Shown: positions 22,505-32,640 of the stretch, in pieces
Layout: the number at the start of each line of letters is the position of its first letter
Numbering within the stretch: position 1 is the stretch's first letter
Assembly: GCA_026874595.1 (NCBI GenBank)
Contig: CM049318.1
Span: 30,662,956 to 30,726,955, forward strand
DNA length: 64,000 nt
From: Sipunculus nudus
Taxonomy: Eukaryota; Annelida; Sipuncula; Golfingiida; Sipunculidae
Direction: 5' to 3'
Notes under the pieces: model-generated
Seen by the model: only the letters and a program-made list of their open reading frames with translations
Told to the model about the DNA's origin: nothing
The model's database searches: none
Made by a program: the position numbers and the translations under genes

Positions 22505-24327
22505 AATATATATATATCATATAAATATATAGTTCAACCAAACTGTTCCGGAAATTCAGTGTATCTCATGACTTTTCGGGGAGTATCCTGGTCACTGTGT
22601 CGTAGGTATTTGTCACACACTTTAGTGCAGAGAACTGTCATAGATCTTCAGTGAACCGTCATATGTCTTCGGTGGACCCTACCAGATCCTCATTTAACCA
22701 TTACAGGTCTTCAGTGTACCGTCGCAGATCTTCAGTAAAACGTCTGAGATATCCAGGAAACCTTCTTGGATCTGCATAGAGAACTGTATCTGATCTTCAG
22801 TGAGTTGAATGAAATCTTATGCGAACGTTATCAGATCCCCAGTGAGCTGTATCTGTGCACTGAAGCATATCTTCAGCTAACTGTCGCATAATGTAACTGA
22901 ACTGTTTCTGACCTACCTTGTCTTTTTATTTTTTTAACTGCAGCGATTTACTTACAGGGATCATTAATGGAGCTAAAGATGTTATGACGCAGAATATAAA
23001 AATCGTATCTTATATTAGTTAAACTTATTCCATAACGTGAAGCAGTGTATAGCAGGCCTGTCTGCCATATGAGACAAACGTACAGGTAAGGCGCTCTCTC
23101 CGAAACTGTACGTCCTATATAGAGATAAGAAGATGCGATAACCGTCGATAATACCACCCGCTGTTCTAGCATGAGCTGCCTCGTAAAATGAATCAACTTA
23201 GGTGATTCCTGGTGGTGACATCCAGCCTTTTGCAAGGGGAAAGCTCAAGTACTCCGCTCTCTTAGTAACATTAAGTATAATTATTGGCGTGAAAAAGCAT
23301 AAGCCCGCAGATGAAAAAGATTGTTTGAGCAGTGACCTAGTAGAGTTCGAGTGCAAGTCCAAGTCCAGGCAACCCATGTCCAAATCATCCTTATTCGAGT
23401 CCAAGTGATTTGGAGCTCAAATCCAAGTTCAGTATAAATCTTCTTCATACAAGGAATTAAAAAAAAGATAGTATGTGAATAGGCCCCTTTAAGCTCTTAT
23501 AACCTGTATACACGTCATAATAGGTCTCTGTGTTCTCATAAATAGTAAAGTGGGGCCTCCCTGATAAAGATAACATATAAAACATAACGCGGAATTTACA
23601 TGTATATGTAAAAAGGTTCTTTCACATGCGCGTACTCTAATGATCAGGCCACAAGATAACACCCTGACGTTAACCTTTTATTTTATCGTTACAATACCAT
23701 CACTGATAGAGCTAGCGAACCGTGGAGCGACGCCGACTCATCCTCCCGATGAAACAATATCTTGATGTATCAATCAGGACTCCGTATTGTTGTCATGGTA
23801 ACGCGATATCAGTTAAGGTGTGTAATAAAACCACATAAATGTATCAGTATTGTATGTGCAGCTTACCATAAACCAGACTGTACTGACTAACTTTGTGGAT
23901 AGATTCATAAAGTACCGTCATCAAAGTTCAAATGAGGGATACTTCGGGTTTCAATTTAATGAAATCACGTACCTAATTTTGCCCAGTCACATGGACATAG
24001 CGTTCTGCTTGATCTTGCGGCTAATACATCCGAGCGGGCACAGAAATCCTTGATGAATTCCTGGTAGTCCATACTGGATAGTTCCCATCGCATCAGCTGA
24101 GCCGGTTTTATTAGCGGAATTTTACCAAATTTTTTAACAACAATGCCACTGTAGGCTTGACTCTTCTTTCTGATTTCTTCTTCTGACGTAAACATATTCG
24201 GAGAGTAACTCACATGGGTTGCATTCTTCGAGGTCAAGAATGAGTCCAGTTGGTGATGGATAAACTTGTATAAAACCACTCCGACGAATATAAGCAGTGC
24301 GAAGCTCCTCCGCACAGTCGAAGCCAT
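14008..24327 (-). CDS. Beta-1,4-galactosyltransferase (B4GALT family), six exons
   Basis: Six exons with canonical splice sites and consistent phase: 24327-23973, 19175-18940, 18422-18235, 17444-17322, 16480-16382 and 14143-14008 (stop). They sum to 378 codons, normal for the family. Exon 1 gives a short cytosolic tail and one membrane anchor (about residues 8-25), so a type II Golgi protein. The catalytic part has C153 and C243 (the usual disulphide pair), IIVPYMNR, FHDVD (DVD at 229-231, Mn2+ and UDP-Gal binding), LPEDDRN, VNGFSN, GWGGEDDD (290-297, acceptor binding), M321-x-x-H324 (metal ligands) and DGLTTLNY with PLYT near the end. Family knowledge: it transfers galactose from UDP-Gal to a terminal GlcNAc or related sugar on glycoproteins or glycolipids. 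Exon lengths 236, 188 and 123 match those I recall for vertebrate B4GALT genes. The exact acceptor cannot be told. No stop or frameshift was seen, and it looks functional. Confidence 0.9.
14748..14880 (-). repeat. tRNA-derived SINE fragment
   Basis: On the minus strand there is an A-box-like GGTGTAATGTTTAGGACGC and a B-box-like GGGTTCGCGTCCC at the spacing of a tRNA head, without a full cloverleaf. It lies in intron 5 of the galactosyltransferase gene. It differs from the SINE family at 19.5, 27.1 and 41.4 kb. Confidence 0.55.
15461..16265 (+). mobile_element. DIRS-like retroelement relic with inverted terminal repeats
   Basis: Bases 15495-15529 and 16198-16232 are inverted copies of one another with 34 of 35 positions matching (core CACGTGAGAGACACTGCGTG). 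Weaker similarity extends outward on both sides. Between them a plus-strand frame (from about 15655) starts with a Gln/Asn/Thr-rich part. After a frameshift near 15870 it continues with an acidic stretch and LDDEELCWP, then KLAEIYNKKF. This resembles the N-terminal ORF I recall beside invertebrate DIRS-type tyrosine-recombinase retroelements, which have inverted ends. No reverse transcriptase or recombinase remains. A perfect 8-bp hairpin (CACACCCT/AGGGTGTG) lies at 15589-15609. It sits in intron 5 of the galactosyltransferase gene, ending about 100 bases from exon 5. Confidence 0.55.
16520..16586. repeat. (TA)n microsatellite
   Basis: About 33 TA units beginning 40 bases upstream (in gene orientation) of galactosyltransferase exon 5, where the branch-point region would lie. 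Confidence 0.95.
16755..16874. repeat. Compound (TA)n(GA)n microsatellite
   Basis: A TA array (16755-16788) runs directly into a GA array with a few CAGA and GGGA interruptions (16789-16874). It lies in intron 4 of the galactosyltransferase gene. Confidence 0.95.
17818..18012. repeat. Degenerate minisatellite, about 40-bp unit
   Basis: Four to five successive units of 38-40 bases share the pattern TTTAGACTTG...TATCTACCGTGTCATC...ACA. Units start near 17822, 17861, 17901, 17941 and 17979. It is intronic, between exons 3 and 4 of the galactosyltransferase gene. Confidence 0.65.
19556..19775 (+). repeat. tRNA-headed SINE (family A), plus strand
   Basis: The head CTGTGGCTCAGGGGTAGAGC followed by GGACTCAAAGCC is a tRNA-like A box. 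The expected B box is degraded (ATGGTGAATCTCAGTCG). The same head occurs on the minus strand at 27.26 kb and 41.5 kb. It is in intron 1 of the galactosyltransferase gene. Confidence 0.65.
20488..20605 (+). repeat. SINE family A body fragment
   Basis: The segment GCGCCTTTCGGGGGTTCCTC, then ACGACCCAGCAGTGGGGA and CACACC, matches the body of the SINE copy at 27.0-27.26 kb (reverse orientation) and part of the 41.3-kb copy. The tRNA head is absent here. Confidence 0.6.
20907..20962. repeat. (TA)n microsatellite
   Basis: About 28 TA units immediately left of the hAT-type insertion site. Confidence 0.95.
20997..22077 (+). mobile_element. Non-autonomous hAT-type transposon, 1.08 kb
   Basis: The terminal inverted repeats are CAGTGGCGTAACTAGA (left) and CAGGGGCGTAACCAGA (right, complementary strand), 14 of 16 matching. 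They are flanked by an 8-bp duplication, AATCCTCT at 20989-20996 and AATCCTCC at 22078-22085. Eight-base duplications and CAG-starting ends fit hAT elements. It holds a purine-rich tract (21056-21315) and a CTGATTGGCT-containing part also found inverted at 6.65-7.23 kb, but no transposase. It is inserted in intron 1 of the galactosyltransferase gene. Confidence 0.75.
21056..21315 (+). repeat. Polypurine tract (AAGGAA-rich)
   Basis: About 260 bases with very few pyrimidines on the plus strand, built of GGAAA, GGAAG and AAAAG steps. The opposite strand translates as Ser/Phe/Leu-rich frames, which are not genes. It lies wholly inside the hAT-type element. Confidence 0.9.
22484..22518. repeat. 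Short (TA)n microsatellite
   Basis: Interrupted TA units, with ATAC tetranucleotides before them and AAATAT interruptions. Confidence 0.85.
22618..22890. repeat. Minisatellite with a unit of about 21 bp
   Basis: Ten or more diverged units follow the pattern GTCNCAGATCTTCAGTGAACC, for example starting near 22637, 22660, 22705, 22726 and 22790. Divergence is high but spacing is regular. It is intronic (galactosyltransferase intron 1). Confidence 0.6.
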
Positions 24328-24331
24328 GGAC

Positions 24332-24425
24332 CAGTTGTGATGAGCCTATATCAATAAATGTACAGGTACCATGTAATTCCGCTGCATCCTTTGTGTTTGG
24401 GGCCATGAAAATCAATTACTCGGTT
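24332..24425 (-). promoter_or_regulatory. Putative 5' UTR/promoter of the galactosyltransferase gene
   Basis: Upstream of ATG 24327, this segment is matched by the tandem fragment at 24556-24690 (shared TGATGAGCC, GTACA, GGGGCCA and AAAATC blocks) and in part by the flank of the 6.37-kb exon. A short GA run follows at 24430-24444. No TATA or initiator was identified, and the transcription start is unknown. Confidence 0.35.
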
Positions 24426-24539
24426 AAAATATGAGAGAGAGAGAGAATCTACCTTCGTTCCACTTCTGTATAGTCTATATTTACCCTCTAAATATAGGGC
24501 CTCCGATGAAGGGGTCGGGGTGTGGTTGGGGTGTATAAA

Positions 24540-24700
24540 TGCACAGTCAAAGCCATGCAAGAGTCGTGATGAGCCCACAACAATAAGTGTACAAGTACCA
24601 CGCTGTTCCGCAGTACCCTTTGTGTATGGGGCCACGAAAATCTATTCCACGGTTATTATAACATGCGCTGAAACATATCGTCAACTTTTCATATTGGAAT
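24540..24700 (-). pseudogene. Tandem fragment of galactosyltransferase 5' end
   Basis: A second copy of the start-codon region (ATG at 24556-24554, first codons Met-Ala-Leu-Thr-Val) plus about 130 bases of upstream sequence, about 230 bases from the true ATG. After five codons the similarity to exon 1 stops. It is a partial duplication without coding value. Confidence 0.6.
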
Positions 24701-24745
24701 GTGATTTTCTATGTTTTCGCCAGGAGGTACTGTGCGTTTATCGAC

Positions 24746-24747
<2 letters not shown>

Positions 24748-24795
<48 letters not shown>

Positions 24796-24876
24796 CATGT
24801 GTAAGGAATCAAACGATTGTAAGCATCGTGTTTACTAATCAGTTTCGTATGATAATAAATATATATGTATCTATTT

Positions 24877-24917
<41 letters not shown>
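24748..24917. repeat. Two (TA)n arrays
   Basis: Arrays at 24748-24792 and 24877-24917, about 85 bases apart. Confidence 0.95.
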
Positions 24918-24920
<3 letters not shown>

Positions 24921-24959
24921 AAACTCGAGACAGGTTTATAAACTCTCTATGTTTACCAT

Positions 24960-25895
24960 GTGCTTTATTTGTCCTGGCCTAATTCATTTTCGAGGCAGGT
25001 TTATGAACTATATATGTTAAACATGTACTTTATTTGTCTTGGCCTAAAAGCTCGTTCTGTTATCCTTCTTGATTGAGCCAACAGAGGGCTGAAAAATACT
25101 TCATGGTTAGTGAGTTCAGTGATTTCCAAACTTGCCTAGGGTTTAATGTTTCTAAATTGGAAAGGTGGGCGACGGATGAGCTGAACTATTCAGTCCAGCT
25201 CCGTTCTTCTAACCTGCCACATAGGGACTCACCAAGTTCTCTTTGTCATATTTTCAGATAGGCACGGTATTTTCCTGAAACCATACCTAGTAATGCATTA
25301 CATATACAGTCATTTAGGATTGTTAATTAAAGAAATAGTACATTTGATGTTAAGTAGAAATTTTATTCTTCTCACATAATTTACAGTTCTTATAGTATAA
25401 TTGCTGTTAAATAAGACCAACCTCCTATTTGAACTATTTCTTGGAATACGGAAATAGACCCATAATAACCCGGTAACTACGCATTCTTAGCATGTGATAA
25501 CAGTATTATTGAATAGTCCGACAAATGTACTTGTTTTAAAACGTTAAAACTCACCGCTGGAGGTATTATTTATTCTGTTAAACTGTAACACTTCGGTAGA
25601 TAACGAGGCCCTTATTCCCAGGAGAAACCTGATACGATATAATCATACCCAATATCACTATGTATTACTTTATATGTTGTCCGTACCTGTTCTCATGAGA
25701 TTAATTCTAAATTTACTGCTACGGTTACCGCTGTATTATTTGAATATTCTTCATATTAGAATTTTTGCTTAGAATCAATCCTGGAAAACCGCATGTTGTT
25801 TTCTGAGACTACACAATCTGGCGGCTGACCTGGAGATTAATATGAACCAGCATGTAAAATTATTTCTTGAAAGTAAATGCATAATGCTGCCATTT
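24960..25895. other. Intergenic stretch, nothing recognised
   Basis: AT-rich with no credible coding frame. A short direct repeat (GAGACAGGTTTATAAACT and GAGGCAGGTTTATGAACT, about 65 bases apart, near 24927 and 24992) is the only structure noted. Confidence 0.4.
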
Positions 25896-25899
25896 GGCA

Positions 25900-25902
25900 T
25901 CT

Positions 25903-25967
<65 letters not shown>

Positions 25968-26559
25968 CATGTATGTACATATATATACATTTATACATAT
26001 ACATTTGTGTGTGGGTTTGTGTATTAACTCTTTGTGTGTGTTAATTGAAAAAGGCCCGACCTGAATCATAACCCCAAACCCGTTAAGATAAATCGACACC
26101 ACTGATGAGGACACCTAATAACGTATCAACATGATTACTTGAATAACAATAAAAGCACTCAGAAAGCTCAGAAATTCCTGAATCCAGATTCTGATCCGGA
26201 TTACCCCCACAATTTAATCAGTTGTTACTCGTATCATGACGAAGCTATCCTGAATTTCAAGAACATCTGTTAATATTTTTTTGGCAAAAACATAACCCCA
26301 GTCATTCGGCGAAGGTAATTATTATAACTGCCAACAGTACACAAAGTGTTTATACTTGGCGTGGGATATAAGCATTCAGTACAGAGCCTGGTTTCATTTA
26401 CTGTGGCGGCATATACAGACTTCTGGATGTGGTCTTTTTTTATTACCGATTTCAAAATGCAAGGGTTTAACACGGGCAATCGGTCAGAAACACTTCTACG
26501 TTGAACAGTGGTATCTGTGTAGTAACAAGGGCTGGATCTGGGAATTCTTATTGTGTTTG

Positions 26560-26619
<60 letters not shown>

Positions 26620-26793
26620 CAGTAAGCCCTTGCCTTACAACCATCTAGATTTAGCGACCATCTCAAAATAATGACCACTATTTCAAGATCCCATTTCCTT
26701 TGCTCCCTATATCAGATCTCGCTAGGACCACCATCTCGAAAAAAACGACAACTTTATCAAGGTCCCGCTGTTAGTCTTAATTTGGAGGTTGCA

Positions 26794-26859
<66 letters not shown>
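25900..26859. repeat. Three (TA)n arrays
   Basis: Arrays at about 25900-25964, 26566-26614 and 26796-26859. The stretch from 26620 to 26780 between the last two contains CGACCATCTC/GACCACTATTTC/GACCACCATCTCG, a short diverged repeat. Confidence 0.9.
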
Positions 26860-26861
<2 letters not shown>

Positions 26862-26999
26862 TTTTTTTGTGGAGGTTACCGCCTCCATATTTTAATGCCG
26901 ATTTATCTAATTCTTAACCTAAGAAAGAAAATCTGCAGAGTTTCCATTTTGGTTTTGGACTGCATAACAGGGTGGTAGCACTCGCTTCCTATAATTTTT

Positions 27000-27262
27000 T
27001 TTTGTATCCTAGTGTCACCCAGGGCTGCGGGTCCTGGGTGTGTGATCATCCCCATTGCTGGGTCATAACACCGAGGAACCCCCCAAAGACGCACTCGTAT
27101 GCGAATGATACACGGCTGTGGGGCACAGCCTTCCATTAAGCCTGCAGAGCGCTCACCCTGGGTGGGGGCCGACCGTGAAAAACCTCACCGCTTCGGCTGA
27201 GATTCGAACCCACGAACTCCCGGCTTTGAGTCCTGCGCCCTACCCCTGAGCCACAGAAGGCA
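27000..27262 (-). repeat. SINE family A, near full length, minus strand
   Basis: On the minus strand the element starts with GGCTCAGGGGTAGGGCGC (A-box region) and GGGTTCGAATCTC (B box), a tRNA-like head of about 75 bases. A body of about 190 bases follows, ending in the GACCCAGCAATGGGGA and ACACCCAGGACCCGC region. A TA array and a C run of about 17 bases (27265-27306) sit next to its head. This is the best-preserved of four copies in the window. Confidence 0.75.
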
Positions 27263-27309
27263 GTTATATATATATATATATTCTTACTGCCCCCCCCCCC
27301 CCCCCAAGA

Positions 27310-29990
27310 AAACTTTCGTTATCTTATTTCGATGACAAAGGCCACGGGTAAAGGTGACAGTATTTGTGATTATACTGTATTTGGTATCTTCATAAGGATC
27401 GATGACGGAAAACTACAGGAAACGCTTTCTTATGCCCTACTCCCGGGTTCATCGAGCCAGCTGACCCACTAACATGGCAGCTGAAGAAATCGCACATCCA
27501 AACACAATGTTAAAGGATAACAAGCAGCTAGATTTGATTGAGTCGCATCATCACTTCCTGAGAATATTCAAGTACATATAGGAAAACTGTCAACTAGTGG
27601 ACACGTATTTGCTCTTTTCGTAAATTTTTTTGTCAGCGATTGCTCGCATGCATATCTTGGTTGGGATTTGTTTTGGAGTGTCTATCTGATAAATTATTCT
27701 CTCCAGCTCAAAAACACTGTGTTCTAGTTTATGTTCGCCTGCAGATCTCTCCACATGTCATAGTGGATAAAAGAATGTCCTGTATCTCATTTCTAACCAT
27801 TAGGTTGAATTAGATTATCACAGTTTAAATTGGTAAATAATATAATTTCTACTACAGTAGGTATATTTCCACAGTTTAGTTTAATAATTTGAGTTATCAA
27901 TTAAAAATTTTCTGCGGAAACATTATGAATTTTAGATATTTTTTTATTGTATATGACACACCGTCTTACAGTTTTAATTTATATATACATTATTGTTATA
28001 TGCTTAAAGGTCATTATGGGACGTTTTGAGCAACGCCTTACTAAAAAAATGGTTGAATATAAGCCAAGGTATTCTTGTTTCAGTAACCACTACAGCTTAT
28101 AATTCTATATAGCTCTAATGGTCAAAAGGCTGCTACAAAACGGTCGGCAGCACCAAACTTATACCACCGACAGTTCCACCTCATTATCAGTGCTCCGGGA
28201 GTATTAAGCTACAAGAATTTCAAGTCCGACCCTGGCTGTGTGGTGGTTTGAACGATTACGCTTGTTTGAGCCCCTACCGTATTTAGCTCCCAGACTACCT
28301 GGTCGATTTCAAATGTATGAGACGCTCGAGCCATTTCTGCCATCAGACATTATAGTCTGCGACCAGAGGCAGAGTGCCAATGCATCTTGTATCGAGGACC
28401 GCACTATAACGCTCGTTGAGGTCTTTTTTAAACAACACTGCATGGCCCATAAGTACCTGACCAATATAACAATTTAAGTATACTTTCTTACAACACATAC
28501 TATGTACGAGAATAAAAATCTGTTTGTAAATCAGCATATTGGTTAATCCCGCTTCATTTTTGTGGAATTTCTGACTGCATTATTAAAAGCATGGCTCGTG
28601 ACAAATCCATCCCGGGGAAATGCGCAGCATTGGTTTTGTAAAATGAAAACATACACAAACCAGAAAAATTGACAGGAATTTCACTATTTAAGATAAGTGG
28701 GCTTATTTCTATTTACGTCAGTGATAAAAAAAAAATTTGATCTTTCATGTTTATATCAAAGTGTTTATAATATGTGGGGGACCGCCACAATACTTAGTAT
28801 CCAAAACAAATTCAACAAGGGCATCTGGCGGCAAGTCAGATAAACCAGCGCTTTTCAAATGGCGTTTTGCAAAAAGTGACCTTTCTACCTGTGCAAATAC
28901 GCAACCTACCACCTAAGGTCACATGTTTTTCTTGTTTGTTAACATTGCTGTGTTTACAAAACATGTTGTTGATAAACAAGTTCATGCATCCTTCACGAAG
29001 GTGTTACAAGAACATTTTAAAACCAAAAGTATCCTTAGATCATTAATATATACATAGAGGAAGCAAGGAATCACATAAATACGTTTTCAAAAGGTTGGTG
29101 AATGGGCACCTTTAAGCATGTATGATCCTCAGTAATCAATCGGGTATTTATTAGTGGTAAAATATTTTTGTAATATTTATTCATCATACAGAATTATAAT
29201 TGACTATGGCAAGAGTTTCCAGTCAGCTTTTTCTAGTCAACAGAATCGTCTGTTATTTCAAAAGAGCATCTGTACACTCTTTGCATGTTTCTTTGTTACT
29301 GCTGTTCAGCTGTTAGAACGATGATTGAGGATGACCGTGAAGGATGGTCGTGGCATCTGGAAAATCTAATTGAGATGTCACAGTCTAAGAACTGTTACCA
29401 GGTGATCTTCATGACTCATCGGTTCCTTTATAAATTTAAAATCTACAGATGAGTGGTATATATAACATTAGTTTTTTTCATGCAATTTGCACGTATTTTA
29501 ATTAATGCTTTTAATTTTTAAATAAATTATGTATTTTTTTGAGTCTTCACTGTATCAAGATCCCTACAGTGTATGCACCATTAATAGCACATCGGTGAGC
29601 TCAAGCACCACGACTGGTCTGTCTGTCGTTTGTTGTTAATCTCTTAATCTAACATTTTATTCTTATTAATGTCTGGATAGGCGAACTAGATTGATTGTAC
29701 ATATGGGTAATATGTGCCAAGTGCACCACATAGAGAAACTGACTCCCAGAACAGTCCTAAGGTCAGAGTCTATCTGCGGAGAGAGGATATTGACCGATAG
29801 ACTGTATATTCTGAGTAGAAGACCAAGGAACGCTTTGGAGATGACCCCGCTCCTCACCCTGAACCTGTTATTTTTATTATCATTATTATTATATTTTTAT
29901 TATTCTCGAATGGTTCCTTATTTGATATGTATTACAGGAACACTTATCAGAACTCTAACAAATCTCTTATAGCACCTCACTAAGTACACG
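27310..29990. other. Intergenic stretch, nothing recognised
   Basis: Several frames of 60-95 codons (for example 28238-28477 and 29691-29972, +) have no recognisable motif or splice context. No repeat array is present. Left unannotated. Confidence 0.4.
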
Positions 29991-30025
29991 GTTTTGCAGA
30001 GTAACTATCAAACATTTGGTTCACA

Positions 30026-32640
30026 AATAGTCACTTACAATCAAAACCCTTCAAAGTTTGGAAATACAAAAATGGTAATTATGAGGAAATGAGATGTAAA
30101 CTTAGAAATGTAAACTGGAACAATATTTTTAACACAACCGATGATATAGAAGCTATCTATGACAAAATAATAACAGAAATTCAAAACATAAAAATCCAAT
30201 GCATACCTACTCATATTATTACACATAATTCTTATAATAAAGAATGGTACACCCGATATCTTAAACTGTTAAAAAGAAAATGCCTCAGGCTTCGTACAAG
30301 AGCAATGAAATCAAACAAGCCTAAAGACATGGAAATCTATAAATCTACTAGAAATAAGTTCAACACAGAAGCAAGAAAAGCCAAAGCTAATTACCCATCA
30401 AAAGTTTCAGCTGAACTTAAAAATAACCTACATAATGAAAAACAGTGGTGGAAAACTGTAAATATCTTAATGAAGGGTAATAACCAACAACTCATACCTC
30501 CACTTATCAATAAAGATGGAACATTTGCAACAGAGTCAAAGGATAAGGCAAATTTATTAAATGAACAATTTATTAAACAAACAATAATTCAAGAAAACAA
30601 TTCATCCACACCATTCCTAGCTAGTAAAAATAGAAATAGACTTGACAACATCATTATTGATATTAATGAACTAGAATCAATAATGAAAGGTCTAAACTGT
30701 AACAAGTCCCAAGGTCCTGATAAAGTGCCCCCAATCGTCCTTCGGGAATGCCACAAAGAACTGGTTTATCCACTATGGAAATTTTTTACCTTGTCAATGG
30801 GAAAAGGGCAACTTCCCTCACTATGGAAAAAGGCTAACGTATCACCAATCTATAAAAATGGAGAAAAAATATGCCAATTAATTACAGACCTATATCACTG
30901 ACATCCTGTATTAGCAAACTTTTTGAAAAAAATAATCTTTGCCCAAATGTACAACTTTTTAAAAGAGAATAACATAATAAGCCTATATCAGTCTGGCTTT
31001 ATCCCAGGAGACTCGACAGTATACCAACTGTCTGACCTACACAATTCAATCTGCCAAGACGTTGATAAAGGCAAGGAAGTACAGGCTGTATTCCTAGATA
31101 TGAGTAAAGCTTTTGACAAGGTCTGGTCTCAAGGCCTCCTCACCAAATTGTCATCAGTTGGAATTAAAGGAAAATTACTTCGGTGGTTAGCACAGTATTT
31201 AAAAAATGGGAAACAAAGAGTAATAATTGAAAATGAACTTTCTGATTGGGGATCACTTCATGCAGGAGTACCCCAAGGGTTCATACTGGGACCCCTATTA
31301 TTTTTAATATTCATCAACGACATCACAGAAAACATAGTGAGCAATATTATTTTATTCGCTGATGATACTATGTTATATCTCATCATAGAAAATCCATCAT
31401 TAGCAGAAAAAATATTAAACAATGACTCGGATAAAATATTTAAATGGTCCGCAAAATGGTTAGTCACTTTTAACGCAAAGAAAACCAAATCCTTAATATT
31501 TTCATCTAAATAATCTAAAACTTCTCACCCAGACCTATATTTAAATGGCATTAAAATAGATTAATTTAACAGTCACAAACATCTAGGATTAACATTCAGA
31601 AAGGACTGTAAATGGAATGATCACATAGAAAATATAAAAGCCAAAGCAAACTCTAAAGTATTAATACTAAGCAAACTGAAATTTATGCTTGATAGGAAAA
31701 CTCTTGAAAACATATACTTCACTTATATAAGGCCAATATTGGAATATAGCAATGTTGTGTGGTGTAACTGCACACAAGAGCAAAGTGATACATTGGAGGC
31801 AGTGCAGCTACAAGCTGCCAGGATTGTGACAGGCTGTGTCAGAGGAACTAGCTATGCCAAACTATACAAAGAAACAGGCTGGCCCCAATTAAAAAAAAAC
31901 GTAGGGAAAACTCTGTGATCATCCAACTACACAAAATGTTAAAACAAGAAACTCCAAAGTACCTTTACCTTCTATTACCTCCACCAAGAAACTATACCTT
32001 TAATACAAGGTCAAGTGCTCTACTCAATATACAAAACATTTTCTCTAGAACAGAGCTGTACTACAACTCATTCCTACCAAAATCTATACGACTATGGAAC
32101 AAACTAGATGATAGACTTAAACACTGCCAGACCAGTAAATTGCTAAACAATAATATATATAGAGAAAATGATAAAAACAAACCACCTAAATATTATAATT
32201 CAGGATCAAGAAGAGCCCAGATAATTCACACACGGCTAAGAACACAGTGCAGTAATCTAAACCATGATTTATATAGAAGACACTTATCAAACGATTCAAA
32301 ATGCCAATGTGGATTCGAAACAGAAAACGCAGAACATTACCTACTGCAGTGTCTCCTCGGTGTCAACTCTAGAATTAAACATCTCCCCCTAAATATACCT
32401 GTAGAACAACTTCTTTATGGAAATCCCTATGCAAGCCACATCAGAAATGAAGAATTTTTTTTAAGCAGTATCTTCATACATAGAAGACACGAAAAGGTTC
32501 AAAATATAATATTCCCCACCATATTTTCCCCTAGAAGTGATATTCATAATTCAGTCATAAAATTAGTCCTAATATACTAGGACCTGAAACAAAAATGAAA
32601 CAAAAACAATTTTAAATACTTGTCTTCCAAATAATTAATT
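30026..32640 (+). mobile_element. 5'-truncated non-LTR retrotransposon (LINE), frame-broken
   Basis: The frame is open from about 30026 and encodes the linker before the reverse transcriptase (KSQGPDKVPP at 30706-30735). After a frameshift near 30865-30925 come the RT motifs FLDMSKAFDKVW (about 31091), AGVPQGFILGPLLFL (about 31264) and FADDTMLY (about 31357). Stops occur at 31511 and 31561. IRPILEYSNVVW follows near 31729, then a frameshift in an A run near 31895. The C-terminal part has CQCGFETENAEHYLLQC (about 32304). The endonuclease is missing, so the copy is 5' truncated. The RT motifs fit the CR1/Jockey group of LINEs; I do not assign a clade more precisely. Confidence 0.85.

Noticed and set aside
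22618-22890. CRISPR-like spaced repeats
   Set aside because: Units are contiguous and diverged with no unique spacers, and the window is eukaryotic; it is a minisatellite.
27180-27262. Candidate tRNA gene
   Set aside because: A and B boxes are present but no complete acceptor stem forms, and the same head is followed by a common body at other sites, so it is a SINE.
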